From contig NZ_FRCM01000001.1 of NCBI RefSeq assembly GCF_900142915.1, positions 930,001 through 994,000 of the forward strand: a DNA stretch of 64,000 bases. Direction: 5' to 3'. The notes under the pieces were generated by a model. The model searched no databases. It worked only from the letters and a program-made list of their open reading frames with translations, and was not told the DNA's origin. Below, one piece after another: positions 1 to 9,227 of the stretch. How positions within the stretch are numbered: position 1 is the stretch's first letter; each line of letters begins with the position of its first letter. The stretch is from Mucilaginibacter sp. OK098 (GTDB taxonomy: Bacteria > Bacteroidota > Bacteroidia > Sphingobacteriales > Sphingobacteriaceae). A program made the translations under genes and the position numbers.

Positions 1-461
1 ACCGTTTTCGTAAAGATTTGATCTATCGCATAAATACTGTTGAAATTAATATGCCGCCTTTACGCAGGCGTAATGATGATATTGTAATACTTGCCCGGCA
101 TTTTGCAAAATTATATGCCGGTAAATATTTAAAACCATCTGTTGATTTTGATGCCGCTGCCGTTATAAAATTGAAATCATATAATTACCCGGGCAATGTG
201 CGGGAATTGCAATACACAATTGAGCGGGCTGTGATAATGGCTGATGATCATATATTGCGCCCTGACGATCTTATATTCTCCATTTTGGAAACACCGGGAG
301 AGGTTATAGTAGATGATGATAACGTGCCACTAAGCACACTTGAGAAAAATGCCATATTACGTGTTATTGAAAAGCATAATGGTAATATTACCCGGGCAGC
401 AAAAGAATTGGGTTTAACACGAACAGCTTTATACCGCAGATTAAGCAAATATGATATTTAA
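1..461 (+). CDS. Sigma-54-dependent response regulator (NtrC family), 3' part only
   Basis: The gene enters from upstream of the window; the open frame runs from base 3 without a start. The first visible residues (FRKDLIYRINTVEI, then LPPL-like MPPLRRRNDDI) match the end of the AAA+ sigma-54 interaction domain, where F-R-x-D-L-x-Y-R-L is conserved. YPGNVREL is the conserved sensor II region. The C-terminus (NITRAAKELGLTRTALYRRL) is a Fis-type helix-turn-helix. Such proteins bind upstream of -24/-12 promoters and use ATP to open the sigma-54 polymerase complex. The receiver domain is not visible. The stop overlaps the following histidine kinase by 11 bp, so the two are translationally linked and almost certainly cognate partners. 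A TTG at 18 is not a plausible start, because conserved domain sequence precedes it. Confidence 0.93.
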   Translation, partial: RFRKDLIYRINTVEINMPPLRRRNDDIVILARHFAKLYAGKYLKPSVDFDAAAVIKLKSYNYPGNVRELQYTIERAVIMADDHILRPDDLIFSILETPGEVIVDDDNVPLSTLEKNAILRVIEKHNGNITRAAKELGLTRTALYRRLSKYDI

Positions 462-1815
462 CCGTTATGAATGGCGGCTGGTGCTGCGTGTAATTTTGAT
501 GTTTATTACGCTTACGGCAACATCAGTGTTGGTGGAAAAAGGCTCGGGATATTATATGTTTTTAGTAATAACCATTCCACTGGTGATCTACGAGGTTATT
601 GACCTGATCCGTTTCCAGAAAAAAGCACAGGATGAGGTGAGCCAGTTTGTTGAATCAATCCATTATCGTGATTTTTCGCGTCATTTTGATGTGCGTAAGG
701 CACCCAATGAACTCAAACCACTCCGTAAAGGTTTTAATGATATCAATACAACCTTTAAGCTAATCAGTCGCGAAAGGGAAACACAGTACCATTACCTGCA
801 AAAAATACTGGAACTGGTTGATACCGGTATTATATCATACGAGCAGGAAAGCGGTGAAACCGGCTGGATAAATGAAGCCTTTAAAAAATTAATAGGTGTC
901 CCCTATCTTAAAACAATCCATTCCCTAGAGAAACGCGAGGAGGTTTTATACCAGGAGATAATCAAGCTTAAGCCTGGCGACAGTAAAATTTTAACCATTA
1001 CGCGCAATCAGCAACTGGTTAAAATATTGGTTACGGCCAGCGTTATGCGAAGTGAGGATAAAATATACAAGTTGATTGCCTTTCAAAATGTTAGCGAAGC
1101 ATTGGACGAAACTGAATCAAAAGCATGGCAAAAGCTCTTGAATGTAATGACGCACGAGATCATGAATTCGGTAGCGCCAATATCTTCACTTGCCGATACG
1201 CTTAAAAACCGCCTGCAAAGTCCCGAAATTGCTAACAGCCCGGTAAGCAGCCAACTGGAAGACCTTGAGCTGGGTATTGATACCATTAAGCGGCGCAGCG
1301 AAGGCCTGCTTAAATTTACGGAGAGCTACCGCAGCCTTAACAAGATCACTAAGCTCGACCTTACTAAAATACTGGTGCGGAACCTGTTCGAATCACTGAA
1401 CAGGCTGATGCGGCCAACGCTGGAGAAAAAGCATATCGAGCTGGAAATAATTCTGCGTGATCCTGCATTGGCTATAGAGGCTGACCTTAACCTTATTGAG
1501 CAAGTACTTATAAACCTTTTGGTTAATGCCATTGAAGCAGTAAAAGACCGGGAGCATCCGCTGTTAACACTCTCAGCCGAAGTTTTAAGCAATGGTAAAA
1601 CGCTGGTAAAAGTAGCAGATAACGGCTTAGGTATGCCTACCGAATTGCTTGATAAAATATTTATACCATTTTTCAGTACCCGTAAAACAGGCAGCGGGAT
1701 TGGTTTAAGCCTTTGTAAACAGATAATGCTTTTGCATAAAGGAAACATCCAGGTACAATCAACAGATGGAGTGGGGTCAACATTTATATTGCAGTTTAGC
1801 CCATCGGGAGGGTGA
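451..1815 (+). CDS. Membrane sensor histidine kinase (NtrY-like)
   Basis: A 454-residue kinase. Two hydrophobic segments near residues 8-50 with almost no loop between them suggest sensing in or near the membrane. A HAMP/PAS-like linker follows (about 60-220). The dimerisation helix contains MTHEIMNSVAPI with phospho-acceptor His235. The HATPase domain carries the N box (LINLLVNAIEA), G1 (DNGLGMP) and G2 (GSGIGLSL). The M-N-S after H-E is typical of Bacteroidota NtrY-type kinases. It overlaps the sigma-54 activator gene by 11 bp and should phosphorylate it. The signal sensed cannot be read from sequence. A sigma-54-like promoter lies 0.7 kb downstream, before htpG, but a regulatory link is only a hypothesis. 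Confidence 0.93.
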   Translation: MIFNRYEWRLVLRVILMFITLTATSVLVEKGSGYYMFLVITIPLVIYEVIDLIRFQKKAQDEVSQFVESIHYRDFSRHFDVRKAPNELKPLRKGFNDINTTFKLISRERETQYHYLQKILELVDTGIISYEQESGETGWINEAFKKLIGVPYLKTIHSLEKREEVLYQEIIKLKPGDSKILTITRNQQLVKILVTASVMRSEDKIYKLIAFQNVSEALDETESKAWQKLLNVMTHEIMNSVAPISSLADTLKNRLQSPEIANSPVSSQLEDLELGIDTIKRRSEGLLKFTESYRSLNKITKLDLTKILVRNLFESLNRLMRPTLEKKHIELEIILRDPALAIEADLNLIEQVLINLLVNAIEAVKDREHPLLTLSAEVLSNGKTLVKVADNGLGMPTELLDKIFIPFFSTRKTGSGIGLSLCKQIMLLHKGNIQVQSTDGVGSTFILQFSPSGG

Positions 1816-1914
1816 TAAGATCCAGGCTGGGTTTTAAGTCAATCTATCATCATGTTTTTTAAAAGCAGACCTGGTTTTCAACTTAAAAGGTAGTATTGTA
1901 GTATAAATTTAAAA

Positions 1915-2454
1915 ATGCAATCATCTAATTTAAAGCGTGTTTTCGCCATTTCCGGCAGCCTGCGTTCAGGCTCGTCAAACCACAATATTCTTAACTTTTT
2001 GAAGCGTTTGGCGCCGCCTGATATTGCATTTACTATTTACGACAGATTAGCTGACATACCTCCTTTCGACCCGGGTAATGACACGGACTGGGTAAATGAA
2101 CCTGTATTCGAGTTGCGGAGTTCTATCAAACACGCTTCTGCTATTATCATCTGCACACCCGAATATGCCTATGGCGTGCCCGGTCAGCTTAAGAATGCTT
2201 TGGACTGGACGGTTTCAAGCGGTTCATTTAGTGGTAAGCCAACTGCCTTAATTACCGCATCAACCGGTGGTGAAAATGCGCACGAGGCATTACTTAAAAC
2301 TTTAGGGGCAATTGATGCCAGTGTAACGGATGATACTAAGCTGCTGGTATCTTTCATCCGCTCAAAAATGGATAGTGAAGGAAATATTATTGATGAGGCA
2401 ACGGCTGACAGTTTAAAAGCTGTCTTTAATGCGCTTTTAAAGACGATACAATAA
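1915..2454 (+). CDS. NADPH-dependent FMN reductase (flavodoxin-like)
   Basis: A 179-residue cytoplasmic protein of the NADPH-dependent FMN reductase family (ChrR/azoreductase group). The N-terminal GSLRSGSSN loop (about residues 14-22) is the FMN phosphate-binding motif. TPEYAYGVPGQLKNALDW (about 80-98) is the hallmark second motif holding the isoalloxazine ring. The family reduces flavins, quinones, chromate or azo compounds; the substrate here is unknown. The length is normal and the start is supported by the position of the GSLR motif. A TAGTATTG sequence at 1891-1898 is one base off the TAnnTTTG -7 element. It sits between a two-component system and htpG, a context compatible with stress response but not proof of it. 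Confidence 0.92.
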   Translation: MQSSNLKRVFAISGSLRSGSSNHNILNFLKRLAPPDIAFTIYDRLADIPPFDPGNDTDWVNEPVFELRSSIKHASAIIICTPEYAYGVPGQLKNALDWTVSSGSFSGKPTALITASTGGENAHEALLKTLGAIDASVTDDTKLLVSFIRSKMDSEGNIIDEATADSLKAVFNALLKTIQ

Positions 2455-2462
2455 GCGCATTC

Positions 2463-2503
2463 TGCCAATTTGACAAATTCTATGGTTTGGAACAGGCATT
2501 GAT
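2463..2503 (+). promoter_or_regulatory. Sigma-54-type promoter and possible activator site upstream of htpG
   Basis: TGGAACAGGCATTGAT at 2488-2503 fits the -24/-12 consensus TGGCAYRNNNNTTGCW with two mismatches and exact spacing. TGCCA-ATT-TGACA at 2463-2475 just upstream resembles an imperfect dyad that could bind an activator, although it is very close to the -24 element. The start codon of htpG is at 2550, leaving a leader of roughly 40 bases. No TAnnTTTG element is seen in this gap. Assignment rests on sequence match only. Confidence 0.5.
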
Positions 2504-2549
2504 GTGTGGTGGTAACACTAAAACATTAATTTTCATAACCAGATAAATT

Positions 2550-4433
2550 ATGCAAGAAAAAGGCACAATTTCGATCCATACCGAAAATATTTTCCCGATA
2601 ATTAAGAAATTCCTATACTCAGATACTGAGATCTTTTTACGGGAGCTGGTATCAAATGCCATTGATGCTACTCAAAAAATAAAACGCCTTGCTTCATTGG
2701 GCCAATATAACGGTGAGCTGGGCGAGCTGCGTGTTGAGGTTTCCTTTGATGAAAAGGCAAAAACCATTACCATTTCTGACAATGGTTTGGGGATGACTGC
2801 CGAGGAGATCAAAAAATACATCAACCAGATAGCATTCTCCGGAGCTACCGAGTTTATGGAGAAGTTTAAGGAAGCAAAAGATGCTAATGAGATCATCGGT
2901 CGTTTTGGCCTTGGCTTTTATTCTGCATTCATGGTGGCTGATAAAGTTGAAATTGAAACATTATCATACCAGGAAGGCGCCGAACCCGCACATTGGATCT
3001 GCGATGGCAGTACTGAATTTGAGATAAGTGAAGGAAGCCTTGAAGAAATAGGTACAGAAATAACCCTGCATATTAATAAAGATTCAGAAGAGTTTTTAAG
3101 TAAGCATCGTTTACAGGAGATCCTTGATAAATATTGCAAATTTTTGCCTGTACCAATTAAATTTGGTACAACTACACAGGAGGAAGAAGACGGTGTTGAC
3201 GAAGAAGGCAAACCAAAATATATTTCAGTAGAAACTGATAATATTATTAATGATACCAACCCGATCTGGACTAAAGCTCCAAATGAATTAAAGGACGAAG
3301 ATTACCTTAATTTTTACAAGCAGCTTTATCCGTTTTCAGAAGATCCATTGTTTTGGATCCACCTGAATGTTGATTATCCGTTTAATTTAACCGGTGTTCT
3401 GTATTTCCCTAAGCTTAAGAATGATTTTGAGATTCAGAAAAACAAAATTAAGCTATTCTCGCGCCAGGTATTTATTACCGATGAGGTAAAAGATATTGTA
3501 CCTGAATTTTTAATGTTGTTGCATGGGGTTATTGATTCACCGGATATTCCTTTGAATGTTTCCCGCAGCTTTTTACAGGCTGATAGCAATGTTAAAAAGA
3601 TAAACAGCTATATCACTAAAAAAGTAGCTGATAAATTGGCAGAACTTTTCAAAACCGATCGTAAAGCTTTCGAAGAAAAATGGAGCGACATCGGCCTGTT
3701 TGTTAAATATGGTATGGTTAGCGAAGAGAAGTTTTATGATAAAGCAAAAGACTTTGTTTTGCTAAGCAATACTAAAAAGGAAAACTTTACTTTAAGCGAG
3801 TACAAAGATAAAGTTGAACCTGAACAAACGGATAAAGACGGTCAGTTGGTTTATATTTATACCAATGACCCGGCTAAACAGGATGCATTCATCCAGTCGG
3901 CCAATAAAAAAGGTTATGATATTTTGCTAATGAACTCGCCCATTGATAATCACTTTATCGGGCAATTAGAGCAAAAGCTGGAAAAAACATCATTTAAACG
4001 TGTGGATGCTGATGTTGCTGACAAGCTGATCAAAAAAGAAAATGCCCTTGAGCATGTGCTTACTGAAGAGGAAGCTACTAAAGTGAAAGGGATTTTTGAT
4101 AAAGCGATCAATAAACCAGCCTACAAAGTTGAGTTGGAAAGCTTAAACCCTGATGAGTTACCTGTAACAGTAACTATGGATGAGTTTATGCGCAGGATGA
4201 AAGAAATGGCGGCTATGGGCGGCGGCATGGGCTTTTATGGCAGCATGCCCGATAATTACAAAGTAATTGTTAATGGTAACCATAAACTAATAAGCCGGAT
4301 CCTGCAGGAAGAAAATGAAGAAGTACAATCAGCGCTTTCAAAACAAGCGTTTGATCTTGCTCTTTTATCGCAAGGGCTACTTACTGGTGCCGAGCTTACT
4401 GAATTTGTTAACCGCAGCGTTAACCTGATATAA
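2550..4433 (+). CDS. htpG: Molecular chaperone HtpG (Hsp90)
   Basis: A 627-residue Hsp90, the normal bacterial length. The N-terminal GHKL ATPase has catalytic Glu32 and Asn36 in RELVSNAIDA, the adenine-binding DNGLGM motif at 77-82, and the glycine-rich lid sequence GRFGLGFYSAFM at 117-128. The middle domain includes the conserved SRSFLQ region (BVSRxxLQ type) with the catalytic-loop arginine. A Met/Gly-rich stretch (MRRMKEMAAMGGGMGF) precedes the C-terminal dimerisation domain and resembles the amphipathic client-binding helix of other HtpG proteins. It assists late folding of client proteins, together with DnaK in other bacteria. It is apparently monocistronic, flanked by a sigma-54-like promoter upstream and a strong hairpin terminator at 4457. 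Confidence 0.98.
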   Translation: MQEKGTISIHTENIFPIIKKFLYSDTEIFLRELVSNAIDATQKIKRLASLGQYNGELGELRVEVSFDEKAKTITISDNGLGMTAEEIKKYINQIAFSGATEFMEKFKEAKDANEIIGRFGLGFYSAFMVADKVEIETLSYQEGAEPAHWICDGSTEFEISEGSLEEIGTEITLHINKDSEEFLSKHRLQEILDKYCKFLPVPIKFGTTTQEEEDGVDEEGKPKYISVETDNIINDTNPIWTKAPNELKDEDYLNFYKQLYPFSEDPLFWIHLNVDYPFNLTGVLYFPKLKNDFEIQKNKIKLFSRQVFITDEVKDIVPEFLMLLHGVIDSPDIPLNVSRSFLQADSNVKKINSYITKKVADKLAELFKTDRKAFEEKWSDIGLFVKYGMVSEEKFYDKAKDFVLLSNTKKENFTLSEYKDKVEPEQTDKDGQLVYIYTNDPAKQDAFIQSANKKGYDILLMNSPIDNHFIGQLEQKLEKTSFKRVDADVADKLIKKENALEHVLTEEEATKVKGIFDKAINKPAYKVELESLNPDELPVTVTMDEFMRRMKEMAAMGGGMGFYGSMPDNYKVIVNGNHKLISRILQEENEEVQSALSKQAFDLALLSQGLLTGAELTEFVNRSVNLI

Positions 4434-4456
4434 TAGCTAACTGCAAACAAAATTGT

Positions 4457-4486
4457 AAAGCCGCTTTTAATGAGCGGCTTTTTTTG
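4457..4486 (+). terminator. Intrinsic terminator after htpG
   Basis: A 9-bp perfect stem AAAGCCGCT / AGCGGCTTT (4457-4465 and 4473-4481) with a 7-base loop is followed by a T-rich tail. It lies 23 bp after the htpG stop. Confidence 0.9.
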
Positions 4487-4556
4487 TTTTATATAAGCTT
4501 TTTTATATTGTATATTAGATTAATATATTTATCGTTAAACCTTAAAAGCATTAGCT

Positions 4557-5078
4557 ATGAAAACTTTAATTAAGCTATTTTTTGTTGTGGCAATTTTAGC
4601 CGGCGGCATAAATATTACTAACGCACAAACCACAAAAAAAGAAAAGCAAGCCGCTAAGGCCGCAAAAATAAAAGCGCTGCTTGATTCCCATAATTATGTT
4701 TTTAATGCAAATTATGTTATTCCACAAAGAGGCAATTCAAGATCAACAAACTATGGTTATGATTTGGTAGTTTCAAAAGATACGGTAACTGCTTATTTAC
4801 CTTATTTCGGAAGAGTTACCATTGCCCCTTCTGATCCGAGTGATGGCGGCGTTAAATTCACGTCTACAAATTTTGATTACACTACAAAGCAAGCTAAAAA
4901 TGGCAGTTATGATGTCACCATAACTCCAAAAGATGCCGGTACACAAGGATCAAAGGATGTGCGGTATTTAAGATTGAATGTTTCAACAAGTGGGTACGCT
5001 TCATTACAGGTTATCAGCAATAACCGTGATCCGATCTCATATAATGGAGATATAGAAGAGCGGAAAGCTAAGAAATGA
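4557..5078 (+). CDS. DUF4251 secreted protein
   Basis: A 173-residue protein with a cleavable signal peptide (hydrophobic core LIKLFFVVAILAGGINI, probable cleavage after TNAQ). The rest matches the DUF4251 family: a Lys/Ala-rich N-terminal segment, then YVFNANYVIPQRG, a YDLVVSKDTVTAYLPYFGR core and a beta-rich C-terminal half. The family is common in Bacteroidota, periplasmic or exported, and of unknown function. It stands alone between two hairpin terminators, so it is probably transcribed by itself. No enzyme motif was seen. Confidence 0.85.
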   Translation: MKTLIKLFFVVAILAGGINITNAQTTKKEKQAAKAAKIKALLDSHNYVFNANYVIPQRGNSRSTNYGYDLVVSKDTVTAYLPYFGRVTIAPSDPSDGGVKFTSTNFDYTTKQAKNGSYDVTITPKDAGTQGSKDVRYLRLNVSTSGYASLQVISNNRDPISYNGDIEERKAKK

Positions 5079-5082
5079 GTGA

Positions 5083-5116
5083 AGTTGTAGTTGTTGTAAA
5101 CGTTGTAAGAGTTTAG
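5083..5116 (+). repeat. Short GTTGTAA-family repeat tract
   Basis: Just after the DUF4251 stop the words AGTTGTAG, TTGTTGTAAA, CGTTGTAAGAG follow each other. The same word family forms the hairpins at 26657-26734 and 33197-33331. This copy has only one arm. Confidence 0.6.
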
Positions 5117-5126
5117 CATTTAAAAC

Positions 5127-5155
5127 AAAAGAACCGTTTTTAGCGGTTCTTTTTG
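5127..5155. terminator. Bidirectional terminator between the DUF4251 gene and bioB
   Basis: A 10-bp perfect stem AAAAGAACCG / CGGTTCTTTT (5127-5136 and 5144-5153) has a 7-base loop and T-runs on both strands. It lies between convergent genes and can serve both. Confidence 0.9.
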
Positions 5156-5168
5156 TTTTATAATCTTG

Positions 5169-6185
5169 TTATATAACTTCGTTAATACTCATTTCCTTAA
5201 TCTCTTTTATCTCGTTTGGCCTTCCGTTCTTGAAAGCTTTACGCGGTGTTAACCCCAGCAGATCAAACATGGCCATATCGGTATCAAAGGACGGATTCGG
5301 CGTAGTTAACAATTTTTCACCTGCAAAAATAGAATTTGCACCTGCCATAAAACAAAATGCTTGTTCAACTAAACTCATTTCTGTGCGGCCGGCGGATAGG
5401 CGTACTACTGTTTTAGGCATAATAATACGGGTAGTGGCTATCATCCGTACCATATCCCAAACAGATACTCTGGGCTGATCTGCCAGCGGCGTACCCTGAA
5501 CCGGCACCAAAGCATTAATTGGTACTGATTCCGGATGTTTAGGTAAAGTTGAAAGGGTCTTAAGCATAGAAATGCGGTCTTCCACAGTCTCGCCTAAACC
5601 TATAATGCCGCCACTGCAAACAGTGATCTTTGCTTTGCGTACATGTTCTAATGTTTTTAAGCGGTCATCATAAGTACGGGTGGTTATAATACGCTTATAA
5701 TCATCCTCTGAAGTATCCAGGTTGTGGTTGTAGGCATACAAGCCTGCATCAGCCAATCGTTGTGCCTGGGCTTCGGTAAGCATGCCCAGTGTACAACATA
5801 CTTCCATATCTAACTCGTTTACAGCTTTCACCATGTCTATCACTTTGTCAAAGTCGCGGTTATCGCGTACTTCGCGCCATGCAGCGCCCATGCATAATCT
5901 TGATGCGCCGCCGTCTTTAGCTTTTTGCGCTACAGCAACCACTTCTTCCTTTGGCATTATTGCATGCACATCAACCCCTGTATTATAACGGGCCGCTTGC
6001 GGGCAATAGGCGCAATCCTCGGGGCAGCCACCTGTTTTAATTGATATTAACGAGCTGATCTGCACTTCTGAGTAATCTTTATTTTCACGATGCACAGAAG
6101 CTGCTTCATAAACCAGGTCTAACAAAGGCCTATGGTATATTTCCGCAATCTCTTCTTTTGTCCAATTGTATCTTACTTCGGTCAT
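5169..6185 (-). CDS. bioB: Biotin synthase
   Basis: A 338-residue radical SAM enzyme that inserts sulfur into dethiobiotin in the last step of biotin synthesis. The [4Fe-4S] cluster cysteines are Cys54, Cys58 and Cys61 ([16 protein letters not shown]), and [25 protein letters not shown] is the typical BioB core that follows (YNHNLDTS shown as landmark). The auxiliary [2Fe-2S] cysteine and [10 protein letters not shown] near the C-terminus are also present. Length is normal. No other bio genes are in the window. It is the last gene of a minus-strand run and starts 51 bp after the mgtE stop, so it may be read through from mgtE; no clear promoter of its own is visible. A shared terminator follows at 5127. 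Confidence 0.97.
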   Translation of the reverse strand: MTEVRYNWTKEEIAEIYHRPLLDLVYEAASVHRENKDYSEVQISSLISIKTGGCPEDCAYCPQAARYNTGVDVHAIMPKEEVVAVAQKAKDGGASRLCMGAAWREVRDNRDFDKVIDMVKAVNELDMEVCCTLGMLTEAQAQRLADAGLYAYNHNLDTSEDDYKRIITTRTYDDRLKTLEHVRKAKITVCSGGIIGLGETVEDRISMLKTLSTLPKHPESVPINALVPVQGTPLADQPRVSVWDMVRMIATTRIIMPKTVVRLSAGRTEMSLVEQAFCFMAGANSIFAGEKLLTTPNPSFDTDMAMFDLLGLTPRKAFKNGRPNEIKEIKEMSINEVI

Positions 6186-6236
6186 TCTATGCTTGTTTAG
6201 ATATATTCGTATTCTGTTTATTAGTTATATTAGTAA

Positions 6237-7583
6237 TTATAAAAGTTTTGTTGCAAACCATAACGGCAGCAAAAAGCCGGCACAATCTGTAAAAGTAGTT
6301 ATAATGATAGATGACGCTACTGCCGGGTCAATCCCCACCCTTTTTAATACCAATGGAATTGAGGCTCCGGTTAAGCCTGCAATTACCAGGTTGCCGGTCA
6401 TAGCTAAAAATAACACCAAACCAAGCATTGGATTTGAATCATAAAATAAAGCGATCAAAAAAACGATTAAGCCATTTGCCGCACCATTAAGCAATCCCAC
6501 CAAAAATTCTTTTACAACGGCATTGTATGCTTGCTTGTCGCTCAGGTCACTTAATGAAATACGTCTTACGGTTACTGCAAGTGCCTGTGTTGCGGCATTG
6601 CCGCCCATCCCTGCTATAATGGTCATATATGCTGCAATGGCGGGGAGACGCTCAACAGTTGAGTCAAAATGTCGGATAACAGAAGCGGCCAAATAAGCTG
6701 TAGCAAGGTTAATGACCAACCATGGCAAGCGGCTTTTTACCGCTTCTTTCCAGTTACCACTCAGTTCCTCATCCTCTGATACACCGGAGATCTTCAAAAT
6801 GTCTTCGGTACTCTCCTGCTCCATTACGTCAATAATATCATCAACGGTAACACGGCCCAGCAGCTTCATATTATCATCAACAACCGGGATGGTAGTAAGG
6901 TTATATTGTGAGATTAAACCGGCAACATCTTCCTGGTCAAGATCAGCTTTTACGTAAACAAAATCTGTGTTTACCAAATCACGTACATGAGCTTCGGGGC
7001 GGGCTTTTAATATTGATTTTACGGAAAGGATGCCCTGCAGAATATCGGCATCATCAACCACATAAATGGTGTAAAACTCCTCCATTTCTTCAGATTGCCT
7101 AATGATCTCATCCAATGCATCCTTTTTATCAAGGTTGATGTTTACCTTGATAATTTCAGAGTTCATAATACCGCCCGCCGTATCCTCGTCATATTTTAAC
7201 AGGGCACGGATGCTATCGGCATCCTCCTGGTCAAGATCTTCTAAGATTTCCTGCTGTTCATCTTCATCCAGCTGCGAAATAATGTCTGTAGCATCATCAT
7301 AATCCAGCTCCTCAATAATCTCCGAACGCTTTTCGGGATGAAGTCCAATAAGTAGCTCACCGGCGTCTTGCTCCTCGTGCATTTCGGAGATAACCTCTGA
7401 TGCAACGTCGGTTGGGAGGATATTGATGATCCTTTCTTTTGCCTCCAGCGGAAGTTTTTCAAATAGCAAAGCAATCTCCGAAGCGTGATATTCTTTCAGA
7501 ACAAGCTCTAATTCAGCATCATTACCCTCAAGAGCGGTTTCAATGCGTAACAGATCCGACTTATCTATTTCAAAAGATTGCAT
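6237..7583 (-). CDS. mgtE: Magnesium transporter MgtE
   Basis: A 448-residue MgtE channel. It contains an acidic helical N domain (residues 1-125, rich in DE repeats such as DEDEQQEILEDLDQED), a CBS pair (about 130-255), a connecting helix and five membrane segments (about 285-448). The pore region holds GMGGNAATQALAV and the C-terminal TDCAGFLLPLW with the Mg2+-coordinating Asp expected in the family. In characterised MgtE proteins the N and CBS domains close the channel at high Mg2+. Its neighbours on the same strand are a YigZ protein 74 bp upstream and bioB 51 bp downstream; no shared function is evident. Confidence 0.96.
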   Translation of the reverse strand: MQSFEIDKSDLLRIETALEGNDAELELVLKEYHASEIALLFEKLPLEAKERIINILPTDVASEVISEMHEEQDAGELLIGLHPEKRSEIIEELDYDDATDIISQLDEDEQQEILEDLDQEDADSIRALLKYDEDTAGGIMNSEIIKVNINLDKKDALDEIIRQSEEMEEFYTIYVVDDADILQGILSVKSILKARPEAHVRDLVNTDFVYVKADLDQEDVAGLISQYNLTTIPVVDDNMKLLGRVTVDDIIDVMEQESTEDILKISGVSEDEELSGNWKEAVKSRLPWLVINLATAYLAASVIRHFDSTVERLPAIAAYMTIIAGMGGNAATQALAVTVRRISLSDLSDKQAYNAVVKEFLVGLLNGAANGLIVFLIALFYDSNPMLGLVLFLAMTGNLVIAGLTGASIPLVLKRVGIDPAVASSIIITTFTDCAGFLLPLWFATKLL

Positions 7584-7657
7584 ATGCGACTAAAATACAT
7601 ATTTATAGTACAAAACCGGGAATAAAAATAGCTTGATTTCTTGCTTAAATTCAAGAG

Positions 7658-8272
7658 TTATAAGCTATACTCATACTTCGCAATTACTGTGGTAAGCTTA
7701 CCTAATTTCGACAAGGTTTGATTAACCTGCATTTTACGGATCGATACCGTGATACTGCAATTGTTATCAAATGACTGAGCAATTATAGTTAAACCATCTT
7801 CTTTGATTATCCGCATTACATCATTCATTTGCAGATAATCAAATTCAATGGTGTAAATATCATTTACTGTTTTTTGAACAATTACGGCTTGTTTCAACGC
7901 TTCCTCTGTTGCCATTTTATAGGCATTTATCAACCCCGGTACGCCAAGTAATGTTCCGCCAAAATAACGTACTACCACAACAACAAGGTTTGTTACATCA
8001 TGCGATAATAAAGTATTTAGTATTGGCCTTCCCGCAGTTCCTGATGGCTCGCCATCATCATTTAAGCGAAAAACTGAGCGGTCAATAGTCAGCCGCATTG
8101 CCCAGCAATGATGATTTGCTTTTGGATGATCGGAACGTAACTGGGCAAGCTGAATTTTCAGGTCGACTTCATTATTTACCGGGTAGGCAAAGGCCAGGAA
8201 TTTGCTGCCTCGATCGCGAAAGATACCTTCTGAAGGTTTTTTAATAGTACGGTAAGTATCGTCAAAAAGCAT
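7658..8272 (-). CDS. YigZ/IMPACT family protein (UPF0029)
   Basis: A 204-residue protein of the YigZ/IMPACT family. The N-terminal half holds the conserved KPSEGIFRDRGSKFLAFAYPV segment (start SEGIFRDRGSKF) and the signature FRLNDDGEPSGTAGRPILNTL, with DDGEPSGTAG as landmark, followed by VVVVRYFGGTLLGVPGL. The C-terminal half is an EF-G domain V-like alpha/beta domain. Eukaryotic IMPACT regulates Gcn2; the bacterial role is not established. The start codon overlaps the stop of the EamA permease by 1 bp (TAATG), so the two are translationally coupled. Confidence 0.93.
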   Translation of the reverse strand: MLFDDTYRTIKKPSEGIFRDRGSKFLAFAYPVNNEVDLKIQLAQLRSDHPKANHHCWAMRLTIDRSVFRLNDDGEPSGTAGRPILNTLLSHDVTNLVVVVVRYFGGTLLGVPGLINAYKMATEEALKQAVIVQKTVNDIYTIEFDYLQMNDVMRIIKEDGLTIIAQSFDNNCSITVSIRKMQVNQTLSKLGKLTTVIAKYEYSL

Positions 8273-9156
8273 TAAGAATGAGAAAACAAGTTGGTAAATA
8301 ATTGCGGATAATAGATAATAGTAATAGCTATCAAAGCTAACAGGATCCCGATTTTATTAAATGTGCTTAGCTTTTCCTTAAAAATAAATACACCAATAAG
8401 CGTACCGGCTATAATAACGCCAATGTTCATAGATGAAAAAACTATTGATGGATTTTTAGCTAAAACCTGGTGCGCCTTTATATAAAACAGGATGTTACCA
8501 AAATTGGCAATCCCTAATACCCAGCCAATTAAAATATGCGGCCACGAAAACCGCATGGTTTTATTTATAACCTGGTACAATAAACCAATAAATGCTATTA
8601 CAAATGCCAGCGAATAAACAATAAACAAGGATGTTCCTGTTGATATTTGCTTAACCAGAGCCACCTGTTTAAATAAAACATCAATAACCCCCATTCCGAA
8701 AAACACAATTAAAAGATAGATCCATGAGCCAGCCGTGGTTTTATCCTGGGTTTGTTTTTGCCACGGTATCAGGCATATTATTGCCGCAAAACCAACAGCT
8801 AGTCCTATTAATTTAATAGAATTAAGCGCTTCGTTAAAAAATAAGAATGCCGCCACAATAGGGATGAAAAGCGACAGACGCTGTGCTACATCTGTTCGTA
8901 CAATACCCGCTAGCTTTACAGATGCTGCCAGTATTACAAATAATGACGGTAACAATAAACCCAGTAGTCCATACAAATAAAACGGAGCTTCCCCAATATT
9001 ATTCAATTGTGGTTTTAAAAACAGCCAGCTCAAAACAATAGCAATACTGTAGTTCCATGTAATAGCCTGGTAAATGTCTATATGATAGCGTTTAACCAGC
9101 TTTAACATTATTGATACAAATACACTGCAGCAAATACTTAAAAAAACGTAGAGCAT
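8272..9156 (-). CDS. EamA/DMT-family permease
   Basis: A 294-residue inner-membrane protein with about ten hydrophobic helices in two repeated halves, the pattern of the drug/metabolite transporter superfamily. The substrate is unknown and no specific motif points to one. It overlaps the yigZ-like gene by one base and lies 71 bp downstream of ribD on the same strand. The gap to ribD contains a GTTGATT-family repeat tract. Confidence 0.85.
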   Translation of the reverse strand: MLYVFLSICCSVFVSIMLKLVKRYHIDIYQAITWNYSIAIVLSWLFLKPQLNNIGEAPFYLYGLLGLLLPSLFVILAASVKLAGIVRTDVAQRLSLFIPIVAAFLFFNEALNSIKLIGLAVGFAAIICLIPWQKQTQDKTTAGSWIYLLIVFFGMGVIDVLFKQVALVKQISTGTSLFIVYSLAFVIAFIGLLYQVINKTMRFSWPHILIGWVLGIANFGNILFYIKAHQVLAKNPSIVFSSMNIGVIIAGTLIGVFIFKEKLSTFNKIGILLALIAITIIYYPQLFTNLFSHS

Positions 9157-9160
9157 TTTT

Positions 9161-9207
9161 GATTGGTTAATTAAGTTGATGGAGTTGGATTATGTTGATT
9201 GAGTTAA
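9161..9207. repeat. GTTGATT-family repeat tract
   Basis: Words of the form TTGATTGGTTAATTAAG, TTGATGGAGTTGGAT, TTGATTGAGTTAA follow each other in the ribD to EamA gap. Related tracts are at 35791, 42003, 42708, 51194 and 58373. Confidence 0.6.
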
Positions 9208-9227
9208 TTTTAACTAACCTCTTATCA

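Noticed and set aside
1326..1748. 140-codon frame antisense to the histidine kinase
   Set aside because: Shadow of the conserved HATPase domain coding sequence.
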